DNA from: Planctomycetales bacterium 10988
GTDB lineage: Bacteria; Planctomycetota; Planctomycetia; Pirellulales; Pb10988
Reading direction: 5' to 3'
DNA length: 64,000 bases
Assembly (NCBI GenBank): GCA_009664345.1
Contig: CP043547.1
Coordinates: 6,585,481-6,649,480, forward strand
Positions 35,049 through 45,000 of the stretch are shown here, one piece after another (position 1 is the stretch's first letter; every line of letters begins with the position of its first letter). The notes beneath the pieces are model-generated. The model had not been told where the DNA came from and made no database searches. It worked only from the letters and a program-made list of their open reading frames with translations. A program made the translations under genes and the position numbers.

Positions 35049-38000
35049 ATGAAGATCGTACATCATGCCATTGATCGGCCTCGCATCATCTGGGTGGCCA
35101 CGGCATTTTTTCTCCTGGTCTCCGGCTTTGCAATGCTGGAGATTTCGGTTCAGCGGACGCCAGCCATTCACACCCCGGTTGTGGTCGTGGCGGTTCCCTA
35201 TTTAGGAGCGAAGCCGAATGAGGTCGAAGATCAAATCACCAGGAAGATCGAAGAGAATCTGAACGCCCTCGAAAATGTAGACTGGATGGTCTCCGAAAGT
35301 TTACGGGGAGTCGGGGTGATCTCGATCATCTTTCTCGACAATGTCGATCGCCACGAAGCCCGCACAAATGTCGAACATTTGGTGAATGAAGTTCGTGCGG
35401 AACTCCCGGCGGGAAGGGAAGTGCAGCCGCGGATTGTCTTGGTCGATTTCGAAAGCCAACCGCTGATGTTGGTGAGTCTTTCACCCCCGGACGGCTATGA
35501 CGAACGGGCCTTGCGGACGATTGCCGAGGAAGTTCAAGACGAAATTGAATCCATTCCTGGAGTTGCCAATACCGGCCTCTTTGGGGGTCGGGAGCGGGAA
35601 ATTCAAGTGCAATTCTTTCCCGATCTTATGCGGCAATATGGCATCCCTTTGGAACAACTGAAAAAGGTCCTTTCGGAATCGAATGCCACCTTGCCGGCGG
35701 GAAATTTAAATACAAGCGGCTTTGACTTACAGGTGCGAAGCGAAACCAAATTTCGTGATCTGGACGACATTCGAGAAACCGTCATCGGAGAACAAGAGGG
35801 ACGAATTATCCATGTTCACGATGTCGCGGAGGTGATCGACACTTATGAACGCCCCAAGAGTTTGTCAAAGCTTGATGGGCGTGCGAGTGCAACGATCTTT
35901 GTCAATAAAGAAGCCGATATCAATGCCATGCAAACCGCTCAAGAGGTCCAATCGACCATTGAAGGTTTGCGGCAAAAGTACCCTCATATTGATATTTCTT
36001 GGACGAGAGATGTCTCCGCTGAAATCCGTTTGATGTTTGAAATCCTTGGTTCAAGTGCGGTGTTCGGCGGCTTTTTGGTCCTGATCATTCTCTGCATCGC
36101 CATGGGTTTGCGGGTTTCGATCCTCGTGCTAATGGCCATTCCTTTTAGTACGGCGGTCGCTCTCTTCTTCTTTTATGCGACCGGAACCGCCCTGTCGAAT
36201 ATGGCCCTCTTTAGTTATGTGCTGGTTTTGGGCATGGTGGTCGATGGGGCCATCATCGTCGCGGAGAACATTCACCGTCATCTTGAGGAAGGGCTTCCTC
36301 CGGTGGAGGCGGCGAAAAAGGGAATCGATGAAGTCGGCATCCCCGTGCTTGCCGCGGATTGCACCACCATTGCGGCTTTCCTTCCGATGCTCCTAATCCC
36401 CGGCATTATGGGCGATTTTATGGGCATCATGCCACTGGTTGTTTCGGTCGCCTTGTTGGGATCGGTGCTAGTCGATCACTTTCTCATCCCCACCGTCGCG
36501 GCGGTTTGGTACACGAAAGTCCCTTTAAAACATACAAAAAAAACTCACACCTCTCCGGCTGAACCAAGATCCGAGCAAGCCGCTACAAAAGGTTGGTTCT
36601 CCAGAATATTAGGAAAACCGTTCGAGTGGTTTGCCAAGGGTTACGAAAAAGCCCTTATCTTTAGTCTGGCACATACTTGGGTGGTGTTGATCGGCTGCTT
36701 CTATGCTGTTTGTTGGGCGGGATTGATGCTGACAAGCGGGGCGATTGGGTCCGACTTCTTTCCTGCCAGTGACCGGGGTTTATTTCAGGTCGATTTCGAG
36801 CTTCCCCTCGGGTATAGCTTGGAAGAGGCAGAGCAAGCGGCAAAAACGATCACCGGACCCATTTTGGAATTGAAGGAAAAGGGAGAACTTAAGCACTTTG
36901 TCACGGCGTTGGGTTCGTCTCAAGCGTTGTCCAGCCCGATGGAAGGCGATGCCCCACAAGGACCGGAGTTTGGAAAGGTCCTTGTGGAGTTAACGCCGCC
37001 AACCGAACGAGAGCGTGATCAGCAAGAGATTATCCAAGAGCTTCGCGACAAAATTCAGCTTTATCCGGGAATGACTTACAAGATCGAAACGATCCAGGAA
37101 GGCCCGCCGGGGGGAGCTGCCGTGCAGTTGCGACTTTTGGGGGATGATCTGGATGCCATGAGTCGTTTGGTCACGATGCTAGAGACGGAACTCCGCGGGC
37201 TCAAGGGAACGATCGACATTCATTCCAATTACCGCCCGGATAATCCAGAGATCATTATCGAACCGGACCCTGCCGTCACGGGGCTGTTGGGGATGTCGGA
37301 GCTTCAAGTGAGCAACACAATCGCCTCCGCGACTTTAGGGGATGATCAACTTGAAATGGTCATCGATGATGAGGAAGTTGCTGTCCGGATTCAAGCAGCA
37401 CCGGAGTTTCGCAATTCGCTGCCTGCCATTCGAGCACTTCCCGTTAGAAGTCCGAGTGGGCGATGGACCGAGATTGGCGAACTTGGAGAAGTGAAACTTT
37501 CCACAGGTTTATTTGGTATCTATCGCTATAATCGCAAGCGGATGCTCAGTGTTTACTGCAACTTGATCGATCCGGGAGCCGACCCGGAAAACGGGGCTTA
37601 TGCGGATGATATCTTTGGCCAATTGCGGACTATTTTGCCAGAGAAATACGGCTTTCGTGGGCATTCCGATGGCATGACTTTCATTGGAGGCATCAACACC
37701 CCAAGCGAAGGAATTCGTCTTGAATTCACCGGCGAGAATGAAGAAAAACGAAAAAATGAATACCATCTGACCAAAACGATGGTGATTGCCATTTTGTTGA
37801 TCGGCACGATTTTAGTGATTCAATTCAATAGCTTTCGCCAGACTTTCATCGTACTCATCTCCGTTCCACTGAGTTTTGTCGGCGTTGTTTTGGGGATGTG
37901 GATTTGCAAATTTCCTTTTAGTTTGGCCTCCTTCATCGGCTTGGTCAGCTTGACTGGAATCGTGGTCAACGATGCCATCGTGATGGTGGACTTTATCAAC

Positions 38001-38342
38001 CAAGCCCGAAAACGTGGTCTTCCTCTTTACGAGGCCCTCTTGGAAGCGGGGAGAACCCGGCTTCGCCCAGTGATGCTGACCACCATTACGACCATCGGCG
38101 GTCTGCTTCCTCTTTTCCTCAATTGGTCGGGTGGGGCGGAATTTTGGCAACCACTCACCGGGGCAATTATCTTCGGTTTGATGACGGCATCGCTATTGAC
38201 CTTACTCATCATCCCGGCGTTTTACAGTGTCATCTACGACTGGAAATCACTCTACAAATCAACGCCGGCTTTGGAGCGCATTCGAGAGGAATCACCGCCG
38301 GCAACGGCCGAACTAATCGCCACAACTTCGGGTAAAAAGTAG
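35049..38342 (+). CDS. RND efflux permease (AcrB/MexB-like)
   Basis: A 1097-residue inner-membrane pump with the duplicated RND layout: TM1, a large periplasmic loop, TM2-7, a second loop, TM8-12. Recognisable parts are GAKPNEVEDQITRKIEENLN after TM1, the TM4 motif VVDGAIIVAENI, FMGIMPLVVSVALLGS and, at the end, TLLIIPAFYSVIY. The protein exports small molecules by proton motive force through the adaptor encoded just upstream. In TM4 the AcrB Asp-Asp pair is here Asp-Gly, so only the first Asp remains; single-Asp variants occur in other RND branches. An insert around residues 495-520 rich in Lys/Thr/Glu separates the halves. The substrate is unknown. The ATG follows GAGAG. Confidence 0.93.
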   Translation: MKIVHHAIDRPRIIWVATAFFLLVSGFAMLEISVQRTPAIHTPVVVVAVPYLGAKPNEVEDQITRKIEENLNALENVDWMVSESLRGVGVISIIFLDNVDRHEARTNVEHLVNEVRAELPAGREVQPRIVLVDFESQPLMLVSLSPPDGYDERALRTIAEEVQDEIESIPGVANTGLFGGREREIQVQFFPDLMRQYGIPLEQLKKVLSESNATLPAGNLNTSGFDLQVRSETKFRDLDDIRETVIGEQEGRIIHVHDVAEVIDTYERPKSLSKLDGRASATIFVNKEADINAMQTAQEVQSTIEGLRQKYPHIDISWTRDVSAEIRLMFEILGSSAVFGGFLVLIILCIAMGLRVSILVLMAIPFSTAVALFFFYATGTALSNMALFSYVLVLGMVVDGAIIVAENIHRHLEEGLPPVEAAKKGIDEVGIPVLAADCTTIAAFLPMLLIPGIMGDFMGIMPLVVSVALLGSVLVDHFLIPTVAAVWYTKVPLKHTKKTHTSPAEPRSEQAATKGWFSRILGKPFEWFAKGYEKALIFSLAHTWVVLIGCFYAVCWAGLMLTSGAIGSDFFPASDRGLFQVDFELPLGYSLEEAEQAAKTITGPILELKEKGELKHFVTALGSSQALSSPMEGDAPQGPEFGKVLVELTPPTERERDQQEIIQELRDKIQLYPGMTYKIETIQEGPPGGAAVQLRLLGDDLDAMSRLVTMLETELRGLKGTIDIHSNYRPDNPEIIIEPDPAVTGLLGMSELQVSNTIASATLGDDQLEMVIDDEEVAVRIQAAPEFRNSLPAIRALPVRSPSGRWTEIGELGEVKLSTGLFGIYRYNRKRMLSVYCNLIDPGADPENGAYADDIFGQLRTILPEKYGFRGHSDGMTFIGGINTPSEGIRLEFTGENEEKRKNEYHLTKTMVIAILLIGTILVIQFNSFRQTFIVLISVPLSFVGVVLGMWICKFPFSLASFIGLVSLTGIVVNDAIVMVDFINQARKRGLPLYEALLEAGRTRLRPVMLTTITTIGGLLPLFLNWSGGAEFWQPLTGAIIFGLMTASLLTLLIIPAFYSVIYDWKSLYKSTPALERIREESPPATAELIATTSGKK

Positions 38343-38472
38343 AATTTTTTCCTTAAAAAACCTACATTTTGCCAAATCGTTCGACGAGATTGACCAATGG
38401 TGTCATCAGGCAGGTTTATACTCCTTTTCAGTGTGGCAAATCGATCCATTTTCGCTGAAAAAGGAGTGGCAA

Positions 38473-38691
38473 ATGTTGGTATTGACCCGAAAAGAAAATG
38501 AAGGAGCGATGATTGCGGACAATGTGTTTGTGCGGGTTTTGGCAATCAATGGCAATCGCGTGAAACTGGGGATTCAGGCCCCTCCCGAAATCCGCATCAT
38601 TCGTACGGATGCCGATTTTCAAACGCCGTCCCTTGAAGCTCCCACCGAACCCAAAGAGATCATCCTCCCCCTTCGCCAAGAAGCAGGGTAA
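38473..38691 (+). CDS. csrA: Carbon storage regulator CsrA
   Basis: A 72-residue RNA-binding protein. It starts MLVLTRKENEGAMIADNVFV and has the conserved V-K-L-G-I-Q-AP core with RVKLGIQAPPEIRI. CsrA dimers bind GGA motifs in mRNA leaders and change translation or stability. The ATG at 38473 has a perfect AAGGAG 6 bases upstream; a longer open frame would begin at 38431 but is not supported. The C-terminus extends about ten residues beyond the Escherichia coli protein. It lies 130 bases downstream of the RND permease on the same strand, with no flagellar genes nearby, where csrA is often found with fliW. Confidence 0.95.
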   Translation: MLVLTRKENEGAMIADNVFVRVLAINGNRVKLGIQAPPEIRIIRTDADFQTPSLEAPTEPKEIILPLRQEAG

Positions 38692-38730
38692 TACAAAAAA
38701 CAAAAAAGGCTAGCAGAGAAGAACTTCGCT

Positions 38731-40065
38731 TTATTCATCCCACTTGCGAACGAGAAGGCAACTTGCTTGCCCATTTCCTCGAACACTGAGATTCAAGAAG
38801 GTATCCCCTGCCGGCGTTTGATTGTCGGTATTCACTTTCACCAAACATTCCGGATCGGAAGTTTTATAATTCATCACCGGGAAAAGGTGTCCCTGACGGG
38901 TGGCCATCAAGCTGGCGATCAATTCCACGGCCCCGCTTCCAGCTCCAAGGTTTCCAAAGTGGCTTTTCGCTGCAACGACGGGAAGGGTTTCCGTTCGTTC
39001 ACGGAAGACTTGGTGCAAAGCTCGGGCTTCCGCGATATCAGAGGTTTTGGTACTCAATCCGTGGGCGTGGATATGGCCCAGATTTTCCATCGTTTCAGGA
39101 TGCTGCCGCATGGCGGATCGCATGGCATTGGCTAAAGCCGTTTCACGTTGTCCGACATGATCTCGACCATTGACACAAGAAGAACCCACGCCGAGGATTT
39201 CGCCATAAATCGTTGCTCCACGACGTTTTGCGGATTCCAACTCTTCAAGAATCACCGTCCCAGAACCTTCTCCGACGACCATCCCGGTGCGGTCGCGATC
39301 GAAAGGTCGACAAGCTTCCGGTGGGGTAGATTGATCGTTGGCAAGTTCTTCCCACAAGGCCGTTTGCACCGTGCGAAGCGGACTGAGTCGGGAATCGGTT
39401 GCCCCGGCCACCATCATATCGGCAGAGCCACGAGCCACGACATGGAAGGCTTCTCCAATCGACTGATTGGCAGCGACTTCACCTAAAGTCAACGAGTTAT
39501 TCGGTCCACGGAAATCATTCAAAATCGCAATATGACAAGCCGGCATATTGGGCAGATACTTGAGTAACCAAAGCGGAGTGACTTGCCGCATCCCTTCGCC
39601 TCCCCATCGGGAGAAATCAAAGGTACCGCGATCGTTCAAACATTGCCGAATTGCCCCGGCGAATTCACCGGGCATCGTCACCATATAGCCTGTACCGAAG
39701 CTCACCCCGACGCGTTCCGGATCAAGGTCTCCCGGTCGCATCCCGGCATGGGAAAGAGCCATCTGGGCGGAAGCCACCCCCATCGCAATTTCCCGGCACA
39801 TGATTTTGGAAGACTTTTTGATTTGACGCTGTAGGTCCTTGGGCACTTCTCCGAAATCGGAAATGTGGCCGGTAAACTCCCGAGCTTCCCCACCAAAGGT
39901 AAAGGGATAGTTCTCACTTGGGACTTGAGCCAGGGGTCCAACTCCGCTTTGGCCTTCGACAAGATTTCGCCAAAAGGTATCTAAAGATTTACCAATGGGA
40001 GTGACCACACCAAGTCCGGTGATCACCACACGTCGAATGGGACGATTTGCTTGAATCATAGCCAT
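38731..40065 (-). CDS. Beta-ketoacyl synthase (FabF-like) homologue lacking the catalytic Cys
   Basis: A 444-residue protein with the thiolase/KAS-II fold throughout: RRVVITGLGVVTPIGKSLDT at the start, ACRPFDRDRTGMVVGEG in the middle, and HAHGLSTKTSDIAEA. The active site is altered. Aligned to FabF, the nucleophile Cys (in the TACATG stretch) is Glu196 (LTLGEVAAN); the first His is kept (His335), while the second His, normally in K-S-x-x-G-H, is Asn372 (KSHFGNLGAG). The Gly-rich C-terminal GFGGTN motif is also changed (SVRGNG). The protein cannot be an ordinary condensing enzyme. It may be a decarboxylase like the KSQ domains, a chain-length-factor-like partner, or have another job. AGGAA lies 5 bases before the ATG at 40065. 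Confidence 0.92.
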   Translation of the reverse strand: MAMIQANRPIRRVVITGLGVVTPIGKSLDTFWRNLVEGQSGVGPLAQVPSENYPFTFGGEAREFTGHISDFGEVPKDLQRQIKKSSKIMCREIAMGVASAQMALSHAGMRPGDLDPERVGVSFGTGYMVTMPGEFAGAIRQCLNDRGTFDFSRWGGEGMRQVTPLWLLKYLPNMPACHIAILNDFRGPNNSLTLGEVAANQSIGEAFHVVARGSADMMVAGATDSRLSPLRTVQTALWEELANDQSTPPEACRPFDRDRTGMVVGEGSGTVILEELESAKRRGATIYGEILGVGSSCVNGRDHVGQRETALANAMRSAMRQHPETMENLGHIHAHGLSTKTSDIAEARALHQVFRERTETLPVVAAKSHFGNLGAGSGAVELIASLMATRQGHLFPVMNYKTSDPECLVKVNTDNQTPAGDTFLNLSVRGNGQASCLLVRKWDE

Positions 40066-40367
40066 CTGTTTCCTGCTCAGTCATGGGCTGAGCTTGATAA
40101 AGAGCCAGTGGTCAAAACTTGCGAAAGATCAGGGACACTTCAACGAAGTGCAGATCACGTCTGTTTTATCCACACACTCAAAGAATCCTTCCAATGTACT
40201 GCACGTCCTCGAAGGCGTCGAGATCACATGACCAGGGAAAGCCTTGTTTGAGCTGTTTCCAGGAATATTTGAAGGCTTCTTCCTCTTCGGACCTCCAAAA
40301 CGCCAAATTCACTTTGTCTTAATTATAGATGATAAATTCTCTATTTTAACAAAATTCGCAGAAATTC
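40066..40367. other. Intergenic, 302 bases, no gene seen
   Basis: This lies between the RNase HII-like gene and the ketosynthase-like gene on the same strand, so it should hold the promoter of the latter. Nothing else was seen. Confidence 0.4.
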
Positions 40368-41354
40368 CTATTTTACCCGCCAAATCCACTCAAGAGGAAT
40401 TCCTAAAGTCCGTTGAATCGGTTCAATTTCCTGGAGAAAACGCCTCGCATCCACCGGATATCCTGCGGTCGCTTTCAGTCCTGGAACTTTTTCTTGCCAA
40501 AAGGTATTGATTGCTTTCATGGCACATTCACGCATATATTTCGCTGCAATCGATGCATAGGCCACCGGGAGCAAGCTATCCGCCGATTTCCGGAAAGAGA
40601 TTCGAACCGGGCATCCTTCCAACAAAAATCGGTACGTGCTACACGCATGACTTTCTTGAAGCGTTTGGATTGGTGAATCCGGAAAAAATTCCCAAAGAAC
40701 GGCCGCATAATGATTTCGGGCACCATGCTTATCGCAGAGAATCTCGATTTCCTCCGCCGATTGGCTCGCACTTGGAAGCACTTCCGCTTCTAAAATCCCC
40801 CGTAAAAATTGTAAACTCCGCTGAGTCAATACAATCGATTTGTTCTTATATCGGTCGATTTCCTCATTCCATTCACTGACAAAACAAGCTTGGGCCTCTA
40901 ATTTCTTCAAAAGGAGGGAGGCATTTCCAAGCCCGTCATTCCATAGTTTACCGACTTGTTGGATTTCCGTTAAGGTGAGTATCTGAGGCAATCTTTCCTG
41001 ATAGTGAGCATACCAGGGAAAAGCAGGGCTTGGCAAACTAGAGGGACTGAGGGTTTTCCAACATTCTTCCCAACTCGTTGGCCAAGTGTCCCGTTGTGCG
41101 AAAGAAGCCCACAAGGCTCGTTCGAGCAGACCAACGCCACGGCTCGTTTGATAGAGCTTTTTGGAATCCGTAATCGCCAGCGGTCGATCGGGAGCCCCTT
41201 TCCAATTGGGAACCGTGGTCACGGTCTTCGCCAAGGCAGTTTCCCAATCGAAATCCGCCGGAGACCCTGGAACTTTCCAAACGGAAATCCCCAAAAGGAA
41301 CGGGCCAAGATTGGGTCCAAGGCCCGCCTCATCCATTCCTAGGACATAACCCAC
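40368..41354 (-). CDS. Divergent RNase HII-like protein
   Basis: A 328-residue protein, starting with GTG at 41354 (GYVLGMDEAGLGPNLGPF). It keeps the RNase HII pattern: the DEAG-G-GP motif (Asp8, Glu9), DSKKL (63-67), ILCDKHGARN with Asp208, and KSADSLLPVAYASIAAKYMR with Asp259. All four metal-binding acidic residues therefore have counterparts. The family cuts RNA in RNA:DNA hybrids, including single ribonucleotides. The protein is about 120 residues longer than typical RNase HII, with an insert between 75 and 200 (a region with ERALWASFAQRDTWPTSWEE). An ATG at residue 7 would lose the first strand of the fold, so the GTG is preferred. It could be a special branch with a changed substrate. 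Confidence 0.85.
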   Translation of the reverse strand: MGYVLGMDEAGLGPNLGPFLLGISVWKVPGSPADFDWETALAKTVTTVPNWKGAPDRPLAITDSKKLYQTSRGVGLLERALWASFAQRDTWPTSWEECWKTLSPSSLPSPAFPWYAHYQERLPQILTLTEIQQVGKLWNDGLGNASLLLKKLEAQACFVSEWNEEIDRYKNKSIVLTQRSLQFLRGILEAEVLPSASQSAEEIEILCDKHGARNHYAAVLWEFFPDSPIQTLQESHACSTYRFLLEGCPVRISFRKSADSLLPVAYASIAAKYMRECAMKAINTFWQEKVPGLKATAGYPVDARRFLQEIEPIQRTLGIPLEWIWRVK

Positions 41355-41390
41355 TGGCTTTACTTACTTTATGTTATTGAAGAAAAAGAA

Positions 41391-41942
41391 TTACCACCAA
41401 GCTCCGGCCCGCTGATATTGACGACGTAAAGCCGATTGATATTGTTCCCAAGCGATCGGGTCAAACTCCTGAAAGCCAGCCTGATGATAACTGAGCGAAC
41501 TCATTCCCAGCACCCAATTGCTTCGCTGCTCGGGTCCGGCTTCCGTGAGGTCTTCCAGCAAGGTCAAATAATGATCCATCAAAGACAGGCATTCCGCTTC
41601 TTCCCGATCGCGACGCTGGGAAAGTTCATACCAAATCTCTTGCGAATTTGCCCCAACCGCCAAGGATTCTTCCACGGCATGCAGATGTTCTCTGGTGGAA
41701 AAATACATCTGCTGAGCAAATTCCAGCTTTCGCTGCAAGCTCATGACTTCTTGCAAAGCTTTCTTTTTCGCTTCGGAAGCTGGCCGCGAGGAACGGTTGG
41801 GGGCCAAACCAGCTACCCGCTCGGGTCCGCGTAATGGCTTCGCGGCATCACCGGCAGGGGGTGGTTCTTGGGCAAAACTAACACAAGAAACGAGCAACAA
41901 CAGCAAACCGGCGATCCGCCAGGACATCCAAGTCTTCATCAT
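41391..41942 (-). CDS. Exported hypothetical protein, coiled-coil, 183 aa
   Basis: The ATG at 41942 is preceded by AAGGA at 5 bases; several in-frame ATGs lie close by. Residues 1-24 are a signal peptide (hydrophobic LLLLLVSCVSFA). Residues 60-130 are charged and helical (KKALQEVMSLQRKLEFAQQM), likely a coiled coil, and the C-terminus is Trp/Tyr/Gln-rich (WEQYQSALRRQYQRAGAWW). I know no named family for it. It lies 67 bases downstream of the YCF48-like fusion protein and 36 bases upstream of the RNase HII-like gene, on the same strand, so the three are probably one transcript. Confidence 0.8.
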   Translation of the reverse strand: MMKTWMSWRIAGLLLLLVSCVSFAQEPPPAGDAAKPLRGPERVAGLAPNRSSRPASEAKKKALQEVMSLQRKLEFAQQMYFSTREHLHAVEESLAVGANSQEIWYELSQRRDREEAECLSLMDHYLTLLEDLTEAGPEQRSNWVLGMSSLSYHQAGFQEFDPIAWEQYQSALRRQYQRAGAWW

Positions 41943-42009
41943 TTGCATCCTTGCAAAGTGGAAACGGGGGGCATTTCCCAAAGTTTTTTCTAAAGAGAAA
42001 TCTAATACT

Positions 42010-45000
42010 CTATTGAAATAGAAGATAACCGAAGCCCGGCGAGTAACCTTCTGGTTCGGCAGGGTGGGTCCACGATTGAAAGCCTTCCTTGGGAACTTGC
42101 CGCATCACGCCAGCCGCCCACACAGTATGGCTATCAACGGTCTTTCCGGTGAGTTCTCGCAAAGGAATGGCGATTTCGACTTTCCAGGTCTGATCTGTTT
42201 GCTGATGAGCAACATACCAATTCGGATTCCAAGTTGTATCTTGCCAGCAATCTTCCGCCACGCGACCTCGACTATCGATCTGGAAACGGTAACACGTTGT
42301 CCAATCTCGATCGAGATCAATCATGAATAAAAGTCGATCTTGCTGACTCACATCCGCATCACGATCCCGCGGAGAATCCGTGGACTCCGAATAATTCCTG
42401 CCGGGGAATTTTTGGCATTCCGCTGAAACATAAAGATATTCCTCGTCGTAAGCGAGTCGGACACTAGCAGGCCATCGCCCATCGTCATGCTGCGGACTTT
42501 TGAGAAAAACCTGCTTTGCGGAAAGCCAACAAGGATCATTCAATTCGCCATCTAGCTTCGGTTTACTCCGGGTTCGTTTGACGTTCCAAATCGATTTCGG
42601 GGGAAATTCATTTGGCTCCGCTAACCAGCTTTCCCCCAAGGCACAAGCTTTCCAGGCTTCCTCGGAAGGTTGATGCAACCAAGTAAGATAATATCGCTCG
42701 GCCTGGCGACCATAGCCCGCTCGGCGTTCGGCGACGGCTGCCGGAAAGCGGATAGAAGGCTCTTGATAGAGCATGGGCCTTTCGGTCTGTAGCCAACGGC
42801 TGTATTGGATCGCTTTCTCGGGGCGATTGATCATCGTTGTTTCGTCGATGCCGCCAATGGGACTTTGATTTCCCCGCAAGCCAGCTTGACCACCACCTAA
42901 AAAAAGCCCGGTTTGCACAACTCCCGATGCTGCCATCGCGTTCGGCTTTTGTTGAGACCGCCACTCCATCTCCCCACTGGACCAATAATGCACAAGCCAA
43001 ATCGCCGCCCGTTCAGCAGCGGGGTGTTTCGGATATTGACTGATCAACAACTCCATCATCTGCGCGGCCCAGTCGCCATTGCCGGAATGATGAAATTGCA
43101 GAGCCATTTGATAAATGAGTTCACCTGCGGTTTTCTCCGGGAAGTCCCGAACGAGGTCCCCCATTTGCCCCAAGAGAATCGGGGAACCTTGGGGATGTTC
43201 CTCGGCTCGTTCCATGATTGCTGCCAAGTTCCTTCGACGTTCGGCTTGCCGACGGAGTTGATCGGTTGCCAAGGGAGCCGCTGGATTCAGACGGCGACGC
43301 GCTTCCCCGCCCGGTTTTAAATCAATCCCAGTGAAGAAATCATTCCCCCCCGACGACTGAGGCAAACGGCTCAGACATTGATGAAAGCCCCAAAGATTCG
43401 GCCGAGGCCGTGGTTCCTCGATCAGCTCCCCTTGAGCCTGCGAAGCCCACTCCGCCAGAGATTGCCCGACTTGCATGGCAATTTGCGAGGTTTCGACATT
43501 GATATCGCCCAATTGTTCCGCCGGATGGCTTCCGAAGACCTTCTTGACTTTCCAAGTTTTCAAGCCGCCATCCACGATCTGTTCGCTATACCAAGTCGAA
43601 TCGGCGGCCCGCTCGACCGCACGCAAAACAAGTTGATTCATCAAGTGGGCCAGCGGATTGGTCCCCGTCGGGGAAGCCGCATGGGTCAAGACGACCTCGG
43701 GTTGCCACTGGCGAATCTGTTGCACTAACTGAAATTCGAGCTTTCCAAGTCCTTCGCCATCATGGACCTGATTCCACACTCGCATCAGATTGTCCGAAGT
43801 CCATTGCATTTGATCGGAAGGAATCGGGAACCGCCAATCGATTTGCCCACGGGTACCACCCAGTTGAAGCATCGCTTCGTGACATCGCTCGGGCATCTGA
43901 CTCGCCGACTCTTGCCCCGGCAAAAGATCATAACGAGCGATCGAATGGACAATGCTCAGATATCCTTGATTCCCGCCGCATTTGGCAATCACCTCCAGCG
44001 GGACATCTTGCGGTTTCGCATAGCAAGCCCATAAAGCCGCACGTTTACCGCCGGATCGTTGTGTTTTCCAAGTCGTTCCGCCATCGGTTGTATGGAGAAT
44101 ATTGCCCAACATTCCGACCGCCCAACCTTCGCGATCCGAGACAAAATGCAAATCGAGAAGCGGCACGGTGACGCCAGTGCTTTGCCAAGTCCAACTTTTC
44201 CCCCCATCCGGCGAATGCAAAAGCTTCGTCCCTGGGGAACCTGCGATCCATACGTTTTGCCCATCCGCGGCGACGGCATGCCAATCAAACAGGGCCGTTC
44301 CGTTTTGCGGAAGTTCCCCGCTCGGAGCTTGCCAGGAAGAGCCACCATCTTGCGTCCAAAGAACGAGGCCCCCATCCCCCACACACCAGCCATGGATGCC
44401 ATCTTCGTGAAGATGAATCTCTCGCCCACTCCGTAATCCCAAAGGAAACGAGCGACCTTCGCGGACTTGATGACGCTGCACAATCGCCAGGTTCCCTCCT
44501 TTGTCAGCCACCGCCGCGGAGGTCAAATCAGAGAAATGGGCAGCGGACCAACCTCGGGCATTCGCACCAGAGACACTTCGCCAAGAGCGACCGCCGTTGA
44601 CCGTTGTTAAAAGGCCAGAAGGATAAATCCGATTCGGTTCGCCATAGGCCCAACCTTCGCGATCGTTGAAAAAACCGATCCCTTTCAAACAGGGAAGGGC
44701 ATCGCGAGTTCGACGCGACCAATGTTTTCCCCCATCGTCTGTATATAAAAGGAGCCCACGCGGAAGGTGGGTGTAGGGATCGTAGCTGCCTCCACAAATC
44801 CACCCGACTTTGGCATCGAGAAAGATGACCTTTTCCAGGCGTTCAGTAACATGGGAAGCTTGCGGCTGCCAGCGATTGCCGCCATCTTGGGTATGCCAAA
44901 TCACTCCGCGATCGCCTACCGCCCAGCCGATTTTCTCATTGAGAAAGAAAACACTGGTGAGTTCCGCATCTTGCTCCGGTCCGGAAGGCGGCCCCCATTC

